Positions 34,116 through 42,577 of a stretch of 64,000 nucleotides of DNA are shown one piece after another. The stretch's first letter is position 1; every line of letters begins with the position of its first letter. Origin of the DNA: Croceivirga sp. (GTDB lineage: Bacteria; Bacteroidota; Bacteroidia; Flavobacteriales; Flavobacteriaceae); assembly GCA_028284665.1 (NCBI GenBank), contig JANQRG010000031.1, forward strand, positions 1 to 64,000, given 5' to 3'. A program made the position numbers and the translations under genes. The notes beneath the pieces were generated by a model. It did not search any database. It was given only the letters and a program-made list of their open reading frames with translations, and was not told where the DNA came from.

Positions 34116-35201
34116 ATGATCAAATATCTTTACATATTTTCTTTGCTTTTCGGATTGTTTGCCTGTAATCAACAAGAAGAAAAAATATACCCCCAACGCC
34201 GGCAACTCGTGGAATCCGTTTATGCTTCGGTAACTGTACAACCCGACAGCTTGTATGAAGTGTTTTCATCGGTTGTTGGCATTGTAGACCAGTATTATGT
34301 TGAAGAAGGGGATACGGTGGATCGGGGTGACCGGATTTTGCATATTGTCAATACAAGATTTTCACTAAGCGAGGAAAATGCTGCCCTGGAATTGGAATTA
34401 GCCAAAGAAAACTATTCCGGAGATGCAGCGGTCCTTGAGGGGATTCTGGATGAAATACGTTCAGCGAGAATACAACTCCACAATGATTCTATAAATTTCA
34501 TCCGACAGCAACGGCTATGGCATCAGAATATTGGTTCAAAGATTGAATTTGACAATCGAAAGATGGCCTATGAACTTGCGGAGAACCAGGTGGCGTTACT
34601 GGAAAAAAGGTACTATCGCACAAAACAGGAACTGGAAACGAAAGTAAATCAGGCGGAAAACAATTATCAGGCTACTGCTACGGTATCTGATGATTATACC
34701 ATTAAGAGCAAAATAAATGGCATGGTTTACGCCGTCTATAAAAATCCCGGCGAACTTGTTAACACTTTAGAGCCTGTCGCTTCAATAGGACATGTTGAGG
34801 ATTTTATTTTGGAGCTCATTATAGATGAGGTGGACATTGTTAAGTTACAACCTGGACAAAAAATAGTGGTAACTCTGGATGCTTATGAAAATGCTGTTTT
34901 TGAGGCGGTGTTGACTAAGATCTTTCCTCAAAAAGAAATCCAAAACCAGACCTTTAAGGCAGAAGCCACCTTTGTGTTCGCTCCCCCAAAACTCTACGCT
35001 GGCCTGGCAGGGGAGGGTAATATTGTTATTGCCTCTAAAACAATGGCTTTGTTGCTTCCTAAAGCCTACGTTCTGCCAGGACCAAGGGTATTGACTGATA
35101 CAGGTGAAGTCGATATCAGCACAGGACTTGAAAGTCTTGAATATGTAGAGATACTCAGTGGAATTGATGAGCATACCGCAGTACTAAAACCAGAGCTATG
35201 A
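34116..35201 (+). CDS. MacA/HlyD-type periplasmic adaptor lipoprotein
   Basis: A 361-residue adaptor with a lipobox (LFAC, Cys17). A short barrel and lipoyl half (VVGIVDQYYVEEGDTVDRGDRILHIVNT) is followed by a long coiled-coil hairpin (about residues 90-185) and the second lipoyl half (TIKSKINGMVYAVYKNPGELV). Such adaptors link an inner-membrane ABC transporter to an outer-membrane channel. It overlaps the permease gene by four bases (ATGA). No TolC gene is present beside it. Confidence 0.85.
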   Translation: MIKYLYIFSLLFGLFACNQQEEKIYPQRRQLVESVYASVTVQPDSLYEVFSSVVGIVDQYYVEEGDTVDRGDRILHIVNTRFSLSEENAALELELAKENYSGDAAVLEGILDEIRSARIQLHNDSINFIRQQRLWHQNIGSKIEFDNRKMAYELAENQVALLEKRYYRTKQELETKVNQAENNYQATATVSDDYTIKSKINGMVYAVYKNPGELVNTLEPVASIGHVEDFILELIIDEVDIVKLQPGQKIVVTLDAYENAVFEAVLTKIFPQKEIQNQTFKAEATFVFAPPKLYAGLAGEGNIVIASKTMALLLPKAYVLPGPRVLTDTGEVDISTGLESLEYVEILSGIDEHTAVLKPEL

Positions 35202-36460
35202 GTAGTTGGAAAGTAGTTTTAGGTATTGCTAAAACCCATTTGATCTCCAAAATGAAATCCACAGTTACGGCTACCCTGGGTGTTACCTTTGGAATAGGAG
35301 CTTACATTACCCTGGTAAGCTTTATGACCGGGTTAAATACGATGCTTGATGACCTGATCCTTAATCAAACACCGCATGTTCATCTTTACAATGAGGTTGC
35401 TCCCTCCCAACAGCAACCAGCTTATCTGTATCGCGATTTTGAGAACGCCATTACCATTGTACACTCCGTTAAACCCAAGCAAAATCAACAAAAAATCCAT
35501 AATGCGTTACCTATAATTTCGTATTTGAAGAACAATCCCGAGGTAAAAGGTGCCACTCCGCAGTTGCGTGCACAGATATTCTATCTTTCCGGTGCGCAGG
35601 ACCTGGGAGGAAATTTGCTAGGGGTGGATATTATGGAAGAAGAACGGTTGTCCAATATCCAGGATTATATTGTTGAAGGCTCTCCGAGGGATCTGAAGAA
35701 CAACGTAAACGGAGTTATTTTGGGGGCGGGCTTGGTAAAAAAAATGTCGTTGCAATTGGGAAATAGAATTCAGGTCCGTTCTACCAATGGCAGTACCATA
35801 CCATTGAAAATAGTTGGAGTCTACCAAAGTGGTATTGCAGAGATCGATGATGTACAGAGCTATGCAAATTTAAGTACAGTGCAGAACCTCCTGGGAGAGG
35901 CAAAAAACTATATAACGGACATCAACATTAAACTTCACGATCTCAAAGATGCTCCACAGTTTGCACGCCGGCTTGAACATCAATTCAGTGTGAAAGCTGT
36001 AGATATTAATGAGGCCAATGCGCAATTTGAAACGGGGACTACCATACGAAATATGATCACGTATTCGGTGTCGGTTACACTACTCATTGTAGCGGGGTTT
36101 GGTATCTACAATATCCTTAACATGCTGATCTACGAGAAAATGAAAGATATTGCCATTTTAAAGGCCACCGGCTTTTCCGGAACCGATGTCCTTATGATCT
36201 TTATGAGCCAGGCCCTGATCATTGGTGGGCTTGGCGGAATTTTAGGGGTGTTGATCGGATTTGGACTTTCTACTGTAATTGACAATATTGCTTTTGAAAC
36301 CGAGGCGCTACCTACCATCACCACCTTTCCTATAAATTACAACCCGCTTTTCTATCTAATAGGGATTAGCTTCGCTATGATCTCTACCGCTATTGCCGGA
36401 TTTCTACCTTCCCAAAAAGCAAAAAGAATGGATCCCGTTACAATTATCAGAGGTACTTAG
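35198..36460 (+). CDS. MacB/FtsX-type ABC permease
   Basis: A 420-residue permease: first helix near residues 20-45, a large periplasmic domain (50-270) and three C-terminal helices (about 285-310, 335-360 and 390-412). The stretch ILNMLIYEKMKDIAILKATGFSGTDV and the final PSQKAKRMDPVTIIRGT are the FtsX/MacB signature. These machines do not pump across the inner membrane but use ATP to work in the periplasm. Its start overlaps the adaptor by four bases and it lies three bases before the ATPase. Confidence 0.88.
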   Translation: MSSWKVVLGIAKTHLISKMKSTVTATLGVTFGIGAYITLVSFMTGLNTMLDDLILNQTPHVHLYNEVAPSQQQPAYLYRDFENAITIVHSVKPKQNQQKIHNALPIISYLKNNPEVKGATPQLRAQIFYLSGAQDLGGNLLGVDIMEEERLSNIQDYIVEGSPRDLKNNVNGVILGAGLVKKMSLQLGNRIQVRSTNGSTIPLKIVGVYQSGIAEIDDVQSYANLSTVQNLLGEAKNYITDINIKLHDLKDAPQFARRLEHQFSVKAVDINEANAQFETGTTIRNMITYSVSVTLLIVAGFGIYNILNMLIYEKMKDIAILKATGFSGTDVLMIFMSQALIIGGLGGILGVLIGFGLSTVIDNIAFETEALPTITTFPINYNPLFYLIGISFAMISTAIAGFLPSQKAKRMDPVTIIRGT

Positions 36461-36463
36461 GCT

Positions 36464-37156
36464 ATGGAAAAAGAAACACTTCTTGAAGCCAAAGACATTA
36501 ACAAGTATTTCAGGAAGCCCGTGCTGTTTCATGTGTTAAAGGATATTTGTCTTGAGGTACAGCGAGGGGAGTTTGTGGCTGTTATGGGTAAATCGGGATG
36601 TGGCAAGTCCACCTTGCTGTATATTCTTTCTACTATGGACACGGACTATGACGGAGAACTTTTTTTCGCCGGAGAAAAATTGACCGGCAAATCTTCCTTT
36701 GAACTTTCAAAAGTGAGAAGTGCCAACATAGGATTTGTTTTTCAATTCCATTATTTATTGTCGGAATTCACTGTATTGGAAAATGTCATGCTGCCGGCAA
36801 AAAAGTTAGGCCAAAAGACCTATGCGGAAATAGAGGCGGCTGCGATGGCGAAGCTGAAAATGCTGCATATCGATCATTTAGCGGGTAAAAAAGCCTATCG
36901 CATATCCGGGGGAGAAAAGCAACGTGTAGCGATCGCGAGGGCATTGATCAATGACCCGCTTATCCTGATGGGAGACGAACCTACCGGGAATTTGGATAGC
37001 TATAATTCTGAAAATGTCTTTCAGATCTTCAAACAGTTGAAGGAAGAGCAAGGCCTATCCTTGCTGGTGGTCACCCATGACAACGATTTTGCCAAACGTA
37101 CCGATAGGGTTATTTATATGGAAGATGGTCGCATCCTTAAGCAGACGCCCCCTTAA
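36464..37156 (+). CDS. ABC transporter ATPase, MacB/LolD type
   Basis: A 230-residue ATPase with all expected motifs: Walker A GKSGCGKST (near residue 43), Q-loop region in GFVFQFHYLL, signature ISGGEKQRVAIARAL, Walker B LILMGDEPTGNLD, and H-loop VVTHD. It completes an adaptor-permease-ATPase operon of the MacAB/Lol-like class. The substrate is not readable. Confidence 0.92.
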   Translation: MEKETLLEAKDINKYFRKPVLFHVLKDICLEVQRGEFVAVMGKSGCGKSTLLYILSTMDTDYDGELFFAGEKLTGKSSFELSKVRSANIGFVFQFHYLLSEFTVLENVMLPAKKLGQKTYAEIEAAAMAKLKMLHIDHLAGKKAYRISGGEKQRVAIARALINDPLILMGDEPTGNLDSYNSENVFQIFKQLKEEQGLSLLVVTHDNDFAKRTDRVIYMEDGRILKQTPP

Positions 37157-37179
37157 AAGGGGTTCAACATCGCGTACAG

Positions 37180-38073
37180 TTATGCCAGTTCAAATTGGGA
37201 GGCATCGTCGAACGTTTCGGCAAATCCGGCGCGAACATTTTTTGCATTGAAAACCAAAAGAGGGATGGTGATCCTATGCTCCATTGCACGTATCATGTCT
37301 TTATGGAAAAGTTTATCATACCAGGAAGTATGCTCTCTTTCCAGCATAACCAGCATGTCCGGGATTTCCTTTTCGATACTCTCTCGCAAACCGTCGGCAA
37401 TATTCTCGGATTTTTGCAGGGTAAACACCATCTCAGGATAGTGGATACTATCTTTTACGACCTTTTCAAAACGCTCCATTTTTTTGGCCGTGCCTTGTTC
37501 GTTTTTGGAGGAGACGTGTACTACTTTGATTAGTGCGCCGTAAGGGGCAGCTAGTTTTGTAAGCTTTTTAAGTGCAAAAAGATCGACTTCTTCAAAATCG
37601 GTCGCGTAAAGTAGTGTAGACAAGCCGTGGTAATAGACCTGATAGGGTAATATTAATAAGGGAACCGTAATGGTATTCAATAAGGTACCGGCAATGTTCC
37701 CTGCAAAAAGACCACGCAGCGATTTTGAGGTCTTTGCCCCTACGAGGACAAGATCTGCGGTCAGTTCATTGGCCGCCGCTACAATGGCTTCAGCTACAGA
37801 ATCGTTTTCTTTTATAATATAAGTAGGGGTATGAGATTCTAGTTCATGTTCCAATTGTTTCCGGCAGTAGTTTTCCAAAACCTTATGTTGTTCGGCTGCA
37901 AAATTTTGCTCCAATTGGCCACGGGATCTCACTGATGCCGTAACAAAAGGATTCAATTCATAAACATGCAGAATGTGCAATTGCGCGTCCATTGCGGAAG
38001 CCAGGCGGTAGGCATAACGCAAAGCTGATGCCGCGGTGGGGGAACAATTTGTGGCGTAAACTATATTTTTCAT
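37180..38073 (-). CDS. Universal stress protein, tandem UspA domains (USP 10)
   Basis: A 297-residue two-domain UspA protein, opening IVYATNCSPTAASALRYAYRLA. The ATP-loop region is degenerate (VGAKTSKSLRGLFAGNIAG), so ATP binding is doubtful. Domain 2 opens TLLYATDFEEVDLFALKKL and ends MLVMLEREHTSWYDKLFHKDMIRAM, with the MLERE motif shared by USP 1 and USP 11. These three are one subfamily. Confidence 0.85.
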   Translation of the reverse strand: MKNIVYATNCSPTAASALRYAYRLASAMDAQLHILHVYELNPFVTASVRSRGQLEQNFAAEQHKVLENYCRKQLEHELESHTPTYIIKENDSVAEAIVAAANELTADLVLVGAKTSKSLRGLFAGNIAGTLLNTITVPLLILPYQVYYHGLSTLLYATDFEEVDLFALKKLTKLAAPYGALIKVVHVSSKNEQGTAKKMERFEKVVKDSIHYPEMVFTLQKSENIADGLRESIEKEIPDMLVMLEREHTSWYDKLFHKDMIRAMEHRITIPLLVFNAKNVRAGFAETFDDASQFELA

Positions 38074-38092
38074 GATATTTTCCTTTTCGATC

Positions 38093-38135
38093 CAAAATTA
38101 AAATAGTAGCCCGCAAGGAGCAATGACCTTCGTCA
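38093..38135 (-). promoter_or_regulatory. FNR-like site plus perfect -7 element for USP 10
   Basis: TGAC-CTTC-GTCA at 38124-38135, then 23 bases on the minus strand, then TAATTTTG (38100-38093), a perfect TAnnTTTG. Confidence 0.75.
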
Positions 38136-38202
38136 GGAAGGGAAGGATAGGAATGGGATTTTGCCGTTTCGACAGGTCCTATTGCGATCTCGTCCTGTTA
38201 AA

Positions 38203-39054
38203 TCAAAAGGGGATATTTTTTTCAATACTAATCAGCGGGATCTTTCCTTTGGAAGCCATTAATTTTACACGATCACTATGGGTTAACGATTTAACAAGGC
38301 CCTCATGTTCACGCTCTAACATTACTACAAGGTCGCTCCCTGTCTTTTCCAGGTGGGATTGTAAACCCTTGAAAACATTGCCGTTCTCTATGAATTCATA
38401 GCTAAAGTTGTCATAAGAGATCTTTTGCTGTAGCATTTCCTTAAACCATTCCATTTGCTCTGTTCCCGCGTACTCCTCTTTGGTGCTGATATGAACAACA
38501 TTTAAGTGGGGTTGAAAGGGCCTTCCAAAGGTTTTTACAACCCATTCGATGGCATGAATATCCCGTTCCTCAAAATCCGTGGCATACGTAATGGTACTAA
38601 CATCATATCCCTTTAATACAGAAGGAACGGCCACTATCGGACAGGGACTTTTCCCTATCATGTTTTGGGTACTACTCCCCAGAATTGTATCCTTCAGGGC
38701 ATTTACACCCTTCATGCCCATAAGCAACATCATAGCATCAGATTCCTCAATCGCTTCCCGGATAGCGGCTGTGATCAGGGCGTTTTCTTTGACCATGATC
38801 TTTAAATGTTGATCATCAGGTAAGAGCCCCAAATGATTTTCGCAGAGTTGGGTTAACTTCCGACGATGTTTTTCAAAAGCCTCTTTCTGCATCCTGGCAA
38901 AAGTCATACTCAAAGGCGTAACCAAGGCTACGTTGATATCGAAAACGTGCAGTACTACTAGAGGAACCCCCATTTTCTTGCTTAAAACATGGCCAAATTT
39001 TAAGGCAGGCAATGAATTTTTCGAATAATCCGTAGCACAAAGTATAGGTCTCAT
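38203..39054 (-). CDS. Universal stress protein, tandem UspA domains (USP 11)
   Basis: A 283-residue two-domain UspA protein: ILCATDYSKNSLPALKFG, ATP loop MGMKGVNALKDTILGSS, domain 2 TITYATDFEERDIHAIEWV, tail VVMLEREHEGLVKSLTHSDRVKLMASKGKIPLISI. It belongs with USP 1 and USP 10. Unlike the rest it has two FNR-like sites upstream. Confidence 0.87.
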   Translation of the reverse strand: MRPILCATDYSKNSLPALKFGHVLSKKMGVPLVVLHVFDINVALVTPLSMTFARMQKEAFEKHRRKLTQLCENHLGLLPDDQHLKIMVKENALITAAIREAIEESDAMMLLMGMKGVNALKDTILGSSTQNMIGKSPCPIVAVPSVLKGYDVSTITYATDFEERDIHAIEWVVKTFGRPFQPHLNVVHISTKEEYAGTEQMEWFKEMLQQKISYDNFSYEFIENGNVFKGLQSHLEKTGSDLVVMLEREHEGLVKSLTHSDRVKLMASKGKIPLISIEKNIPF

Positions 39055-39065
39055 CTTTTTTAGGG

Positions 39066-39142
39066 GTAAGCTATTCGGAAGTAGTAAAATATAAAATGAC
39101 TTTTGTCAAAAAGAGGGAATTATCGGAAACTGATCCATGTCA
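39066..39142 (-). promoter_or_regulatory. Two FNR-like sites upstream of USP 11
   Basis: The proximal TGAC-TTTT-GTCA (39097-39108) is 23 bases before TAGCTTAC (39073-39066) on the minus strand. A second TGAT-CCAT-GTCA lies at 39131-39142, 34 base pairs away centre to centre. It could bind a second dimer, or serve the + strand gene at 39219: 23 bases after it a TA begins TATCCTGA (39166-39173), a poor -7. Confidence 0.6.
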
Positions 39143-39218
39143 TTGTAGGAAAATCAATGATTGAGTATCCTGATAGCTTGAATTCATTTTTAAGCAATAA
39201 AGCGAAAACAAAGATGAA

Positions 39219-39473
39219 ATGTTACTGACCAGGATTATTGTGATAGATTTTGGGGAAATCTATTCCAGGGCGGCGATCATTAAACGGCTGAATACTCTGG
39301 GGTATTTAAGAAATACAAAGATTCATCAGAAACAGAAAGCAATCTATTTCGAATACACTTCTTTTAGAGATAAGGACGCCGCCTTAATGGAATTGAGAAA
39401 GATGGGTGTTCTATTTAAAACGGCGAATAATGAAGGCGAACAGGAATTAAAAGCTAATACAATACAAGATTGA
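39219..39473 (+). CDS. Small protein of unknown function
   Basis: An 84-residue soluble protein (MLLTRIIVIDFGEIYSRAAIIKR at the start) with strand-helix-strand spacing reminiscent of small ferredoxin-like folds, but no motif that names a family. It lacks cysteines. It lies between the divergent USP 11 gene and the converging CbpM-like gene. Confidence 0.5.
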   Translation: MLLTRIIVIDFGEIYSRAAIIKRLNTLGYLRNTKIHQKQKAIYFEYTSFRDKDAALMELRKMGVLFKTANNEGEQELKANTIQD

Positions 39474-39494
39474 TCCTCATTTGCGTTTTTACGG

Positions 39495-39794
39495 TCAAAT
39501 GAATTCATCAAAAGCATCCAAACGCCGTTTTACGACCAGTAATTCCTCTTGTAGGCCTTGTACTCTTTGTAGTAAGAGGTGTATGGCCTGAAGCCCTTCC
39601 GGATTGATGTTTAACTCTTTGTTCAAGCGAACCATTTTCTCCAGCAAGGGCAATGCATCTTCATGAAGTAGTAGTTCTTCCTGTTCTCGCTTAAGTTCCA
39701 AAACATCATATTCATATAAGGCGTAGACAAATGTTTCTTCAACCTTATGGTGTTTACAAAGGGTTTTAACTGAAATGAATTTTCCGGAGCGCAT
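39495..39794 (-). CDS. cbpM: CbpM-like chaperone modulator
   Basis: About 99 residues from the ATG at 39794, four bases after the DnaJ stop; the frame could also begin at 39827 but that overlaps DnaJ and spoils the usual opening (here GKFISVKTLCKHHKVEETFVYALYEYDVLEL). A MerR-like helix-turn-helix start followed by a leucine-rich helical tail is the mark of CbpM, which binds CbpA's J domain and tunes its activity. Location directly behind the CbpA-like gene supports this. Confidence 0.8.
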   Translation of the reverse strand: MRSGKFISVKTLCKHHKVEETFVYALYEYDVLELKREQEELLLHEDALPLLEKMVRLNKELNINPEGLQAIHLLLQRVQGLQEELLVVKRRLDAFDEFI

Positions 39795-39798
39795 GGCG

Positions 39799-40692
39799 TT
39801 AAATATTGGTTTTTCGTAATGCTTCAAAAAGTTGCTTTTGTTCTTCCGTTAGGGTAGTAGGAATTGCTATGGTATAGGTTAGGATCAGATCACCAAATTC
39901 CCCCTCTTTTTTATACCTGGGGAATCCCTTCCCTTTTAGTTTTACTTTGGTACCGTTCTTTGTGCCGGGTTTAATGTTCAGCTTCACTTTCCCATCGAGC
40001 GTGTCTACGAAAATGGCATCCCCCAAAACAGCCTTGGTAAGCGGTATTGAAATGGTCTTGTAAAGATGGGCCCCACCTCTTTTAAAGGGAGTATTGTTAA
40101 TTATGGAAAATGTGATGTACAAGTCTCCTGAAGGCCCCCCTTGGATTCCGGGACCACCATGTCCTTTGATCTTTATGGTTTGCCCGTCTTCTACCCCCGC
40201 AGGAATGGTCAGGCGAATAGCTTTGTCGTTTACTGTGATCGTTCTTTTGTGTGTAGTGTACACATCCATTAGTGTGAGACGGAGTTCAGCATTGTAATCC
40301 TGTCCTCTGAATTGTACCCGTTGCCTTTGACGACCAAATCCGGTGCTGCCACCAAACATCGCTTCAAAAAAGTCTGAAAAGTCTGCAGATTCCCCTGTAG
40401 AATAGGTATAGCCTTCAAATCCTTGCGGCCTTCTTCCTGCCCTTCGCGCTTTTTCAAACGCTTCCGCATGCTGCCAATCCTTACCATATTCATCGTATTT
40501 TTTTCTTTTTTCCGGATCGGATAATACCTCATTGGCCTCATTGATCTGTTTGAATTTTTTCTCAGCTTCAGTATCGTTGGGATTAAGATCAGGATGGTAT
40601 TTCCTTGCCAGTTTTCGATACTGTTTTTTGATTTCGGAAGCGCTGGCGTTTTTGTCCAGCCCGAGAACGCTGTAATAATCTATGAATTCCAT
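39799..40692 (-). CDS. cbpA: CbpA-type DnaJ co-chaperone
   Basis: A 297-residue J protein: J domain (1-65) with HPD in KYHPDLNP, a G/F-type linker, then the two C-terminal substrate domains. There is no cysteine-rich zinc region, which separates it from true DnaJ and matches CbpA. The [23 protein letters not shown] block lies near 160. It stimulates DnaK. Its start directly follows the preceding gene's stop, so the three-gene unit 41490-40693-39495 is probably one transcript from an FNR-like promoter. Confidence 0.9.
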   Translation of the reverse strand: MEFIDYYSVLGLDKNASASEIKKQYRKLARKYHPDLNPNDTEAEKKFKQINEANEVLSDPEKRKKYDEYGKDWQHAEAFEKARRAGRRPQGFEGYTYSTGESADFSDFFEAMFGGSTGFGRQRQRVQFRGQDYNAELRLTLMDVYTTHKRTITVNDKAIRLTIPAGVEDGQTIKIKGHGGPGIQGGPSGDLYITFSIINNTPFKRGGAHLYKTISIPLTKAVLGDAIFVDTLDGKVKLNIKPGTKNGTKVKLKGKGFPRYKKEGEFGDLILTYTIAIPTTLTEEQKQLFEALRKTNI

Positions 40693-41490
40693 TTATTCCG
40701 TTCGATGATCAATTATATCACAATTAAAATATTCAAAATCGCCATGTTTCAAATTCCATGTCGCCCGCATTTTCGTGGGAATCATGATATCCTTCATGAT
40801 AGCGTAACGTTCCATTTCTCCGGTAAAATTTTCCAAAATGTCTCCTTTATGACGTTTGGACTCGAAGCGAGTAATTAGGCCTTCCTCATCAAAAAAGAAG
40901 GTTCCGGAGGTAGAAGTCCTTTCCACCGTAATGGTCGCTCTTACTGAGGTCTCATCCAGGGTTTCCCAGGATATCATTTTATTTAAGAAAGCTACGGGAT
41001 ATAACACCAGTTCTGCCAGGCATCGGTTTAGTGCACTTTCATTGGTTTTATGGGATTTGTCAAGAGCTATTGTCCGTAATCCTATAAGGCTTAGGTGCAT
41101 CTCACCTTTGCCCAACACACATTTGTCTTTGACCAGCATGGGAAACGCCCTGGCCGCCCATACAAATCCAATAGGCTGGGCAGCAATAAATTGTTTTGCT
41201 GTGAAGGTAATCCAGTTCCCTTCCTTTTTTTGTCGTATCCTACCTTTCTGTTTTATAATGGCGTGACAGTCCTTGCATTTTCCGATGACCCCTACTTTTC
41301 GTAAATAGCCCTGCATGAGTACCGGTAACTGCAAAAGATCTTCCTCCTTGATCACTATTTCAGTATTCCCGGAAAGATTGAATAATGCATCTTTGTCTTT
41401 TTCTACCTGCGCGCTAAAAAGGAAATGGCCGTAGAATATCAGTAAAGTGAAAATGACGATAAGCGAAACAATACTAATTGCGATCATCAT
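40693..41490 (-). CDS. DUF6544-like membrane-anchored protein
   Basis: A 265-residue protein with one N-terminal membrane helix (residues 4-25). The mature part has LPVLMQGYLRKVGVIGK, then IKQKGRIRQKKEGNWITFTAKQFIAAQPIGFVWAARAF. The central W-x-x-F-x-A-x-Q pattern and the long beta-rich domain match DUF6544, a family of unknown function. It is the first gene of the DnaJ unit. Confidence 0.65.
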   Translation of the reverse strand: MMIAISIVSLIVIFTLLIFYGHFLFSAQVEKDKDALFNLSGNTEIVIKEEDLLQLPVLMQGYLRKVGVIGKCKDCHAIIKQKGRIRQKKEGNWITFTAKQFIAAQPIGFVWAARAFPMLVKDKCVLGKGEMHLSLIGLRTIALDKSHKTNESALNRCLAELVLYPVAFLNKMISWETLDETSVRATITVERTSTSGTFFFDEEGLITRFESKRHKGDILENFTGEMERYAIMKDIMIPTKMRATWNLKHGDFEYFNCDIIDHRTE

Positions 41491-41583
41491 TGAAAACAGA
41501 GATTAGAACAGTATACTTTTTTATGCAAAACGGCACACCCAAAGTGTCTTGTTAAGGCAACTAAAGGCTTCACATTTTATCCT

Positions 41584-41626
41584 TAAAACTAGTTTTATAC
41601 CCATAGGAGTACAATGATAACGATCA
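41584..41626 (-). promoter_or_regulatory. FNR-like site plus -7 element for the DUF6544-CbpA-CbpM unit
   Basis: TGAT-AACG-ATCA at 41615-41626, then 23 bases on the minus strand, then TAGTTTTA (41591-41584), one mismatch from TAnnTTTG. It is the last site of the series; none was seen further right. Confidence 0.65.
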
Positions 41627-41685
41627 TAAAGAGTGCTTAGCAATGTTCTGTCCGGAAGACTTTTCTCACCGAAAACGATAAAAAA

Positions 41686-41704
41686 ACACTGCTAAAAGCA
41701 GTGT
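41686..41704 (-). terminator. Distal terminator of the SDR gene
   Basis: ACACTGCT (41686-41693), loop AAA, AGCAGTGT (41697-41704). On the minus strand the stem is followed by a run of seven T. It backs up the stronger hairpin at 41727. Confidence 0.75.
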
Positions 41705-41726
41705 GTATCTTTTATAACCAAAACAA

Positions 41727-41751
41727 AAAATCCACCTTAAAGGTGGATTTT
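41727..41751 (-). terminator. Rho-independent terminator of the SDR gene
   Basis: AAAATCCACC (41727-41736), loop TTAAA, GGTGGATTTT (41742-41751). On the minus strand the stem is followed by TTTTTTGTTTT. It lies nine bases after the SDR stop. Confidence 0.88.
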
Positions 41752-41759
41752 GCTCGGGA

Positions 41760-42539
41760 TCATCCAACTTCCTGCATTTGCCGTACTTGTTTTAGCAATA
41801 GTTTTTTGGGAGTAAAAGGAATCATTTTCATCATCATCTTTTGTGATGCTGTTAAACCGGAAACCACGTCCAACTTTCCTTTGAGCATTCCATCATAACC
41901 GGCTTCTGCGACGCTCCGGGCGGAAACGGTCTTTTCAAAAAGATTGGTTTTATCCATTCCGGATGTTTTGGCAAATTCTGTTTCGGTTGCCCCGGGCATT
42001 AGGGCGGTTACCGTGATTGGTGTATCGTGTAACTCTTCCGCAATCGCGTTACTAAAGAAAGTAACATACGCTTTGGTAGCGAAATAGACGGCCTGTAAAG
42101 GGCCAGGCATGAAGGAAGCAGTAGAAGAAACATTTAGGATCCTCCCTTGATTTCGCTTCACAAATTCCGGTAAAAAGAAACGTGTCAAAGCGGTTAAGGC
42201 AACAATATTAAGATGTATCATCGTCAGGTCCTGTTCCCATTGTCGCTCATGGAATTTACCACGTCCACCAAATCCAGCATTGTTAATTAAGTAATCCAGC
42301 TCAATGCCATTAGCCCTAACCTCATTGTAAACCTCTTTTGGGGCGTTAGGTTGGCTCAGGTCTTTGATAATCACCTTTACCTGGGTGGAATGCTTGTTTT
42401 CCAATTCGGTTTTTAGTGCCTCCAGCTTGTCTTTGCTTCGGGCTACCAGTATCATGTCACCGCCTTTTTCCGCGTGTATCCTTGCGATTTCTTTTCCGAT
42501 TCCGCTTGAAGCTCCTGTAATTAATGCTACTTTTTTCAT
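41760..42539 (-). CDS. Short-chain dehydrogenase/reductase
   Basis: A 259-residue NAD(P)-dependent SDR. The nucleotide motif TGASSGIG lies at residues 8-15, NNAGFGGRG near 90, catalytic Ser in NVSSTAS near 138, and the YxxxK pair in YFATK near 152. The family reduces or oxidises diverse carbonyl compounds; the substrate is not readable. A TetR gene on the same strand upstream probably regulates it. Confidence 0.88.
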   Translation of the reverse strand: MKKVALITGASSGIGKEIARIHAEKGGDMILVARSKDKLEALKTELENKHSTQVKVIIKDLSQPNAPKEVYNEVRANGIELDYLINNAGFGGRGKFHERQWEQDLTMIHLNIVALTALTRFFLPEFVKRNQGRILNVSSTASFMPGPLQAVYFATKAYVTFFSNAIAEELHDTPITVTALMPGATETEFAKTSGMDKTNLFEKTVSARSVAEAGYDGMLKGKLDVVSGLTASQKMMMKMIPFTPKKLLLKQVRQMQEVG

Positions 42540-42577
42540 AATGTGTGAGTACTTACTTATTATTTGATCAAAATTTT

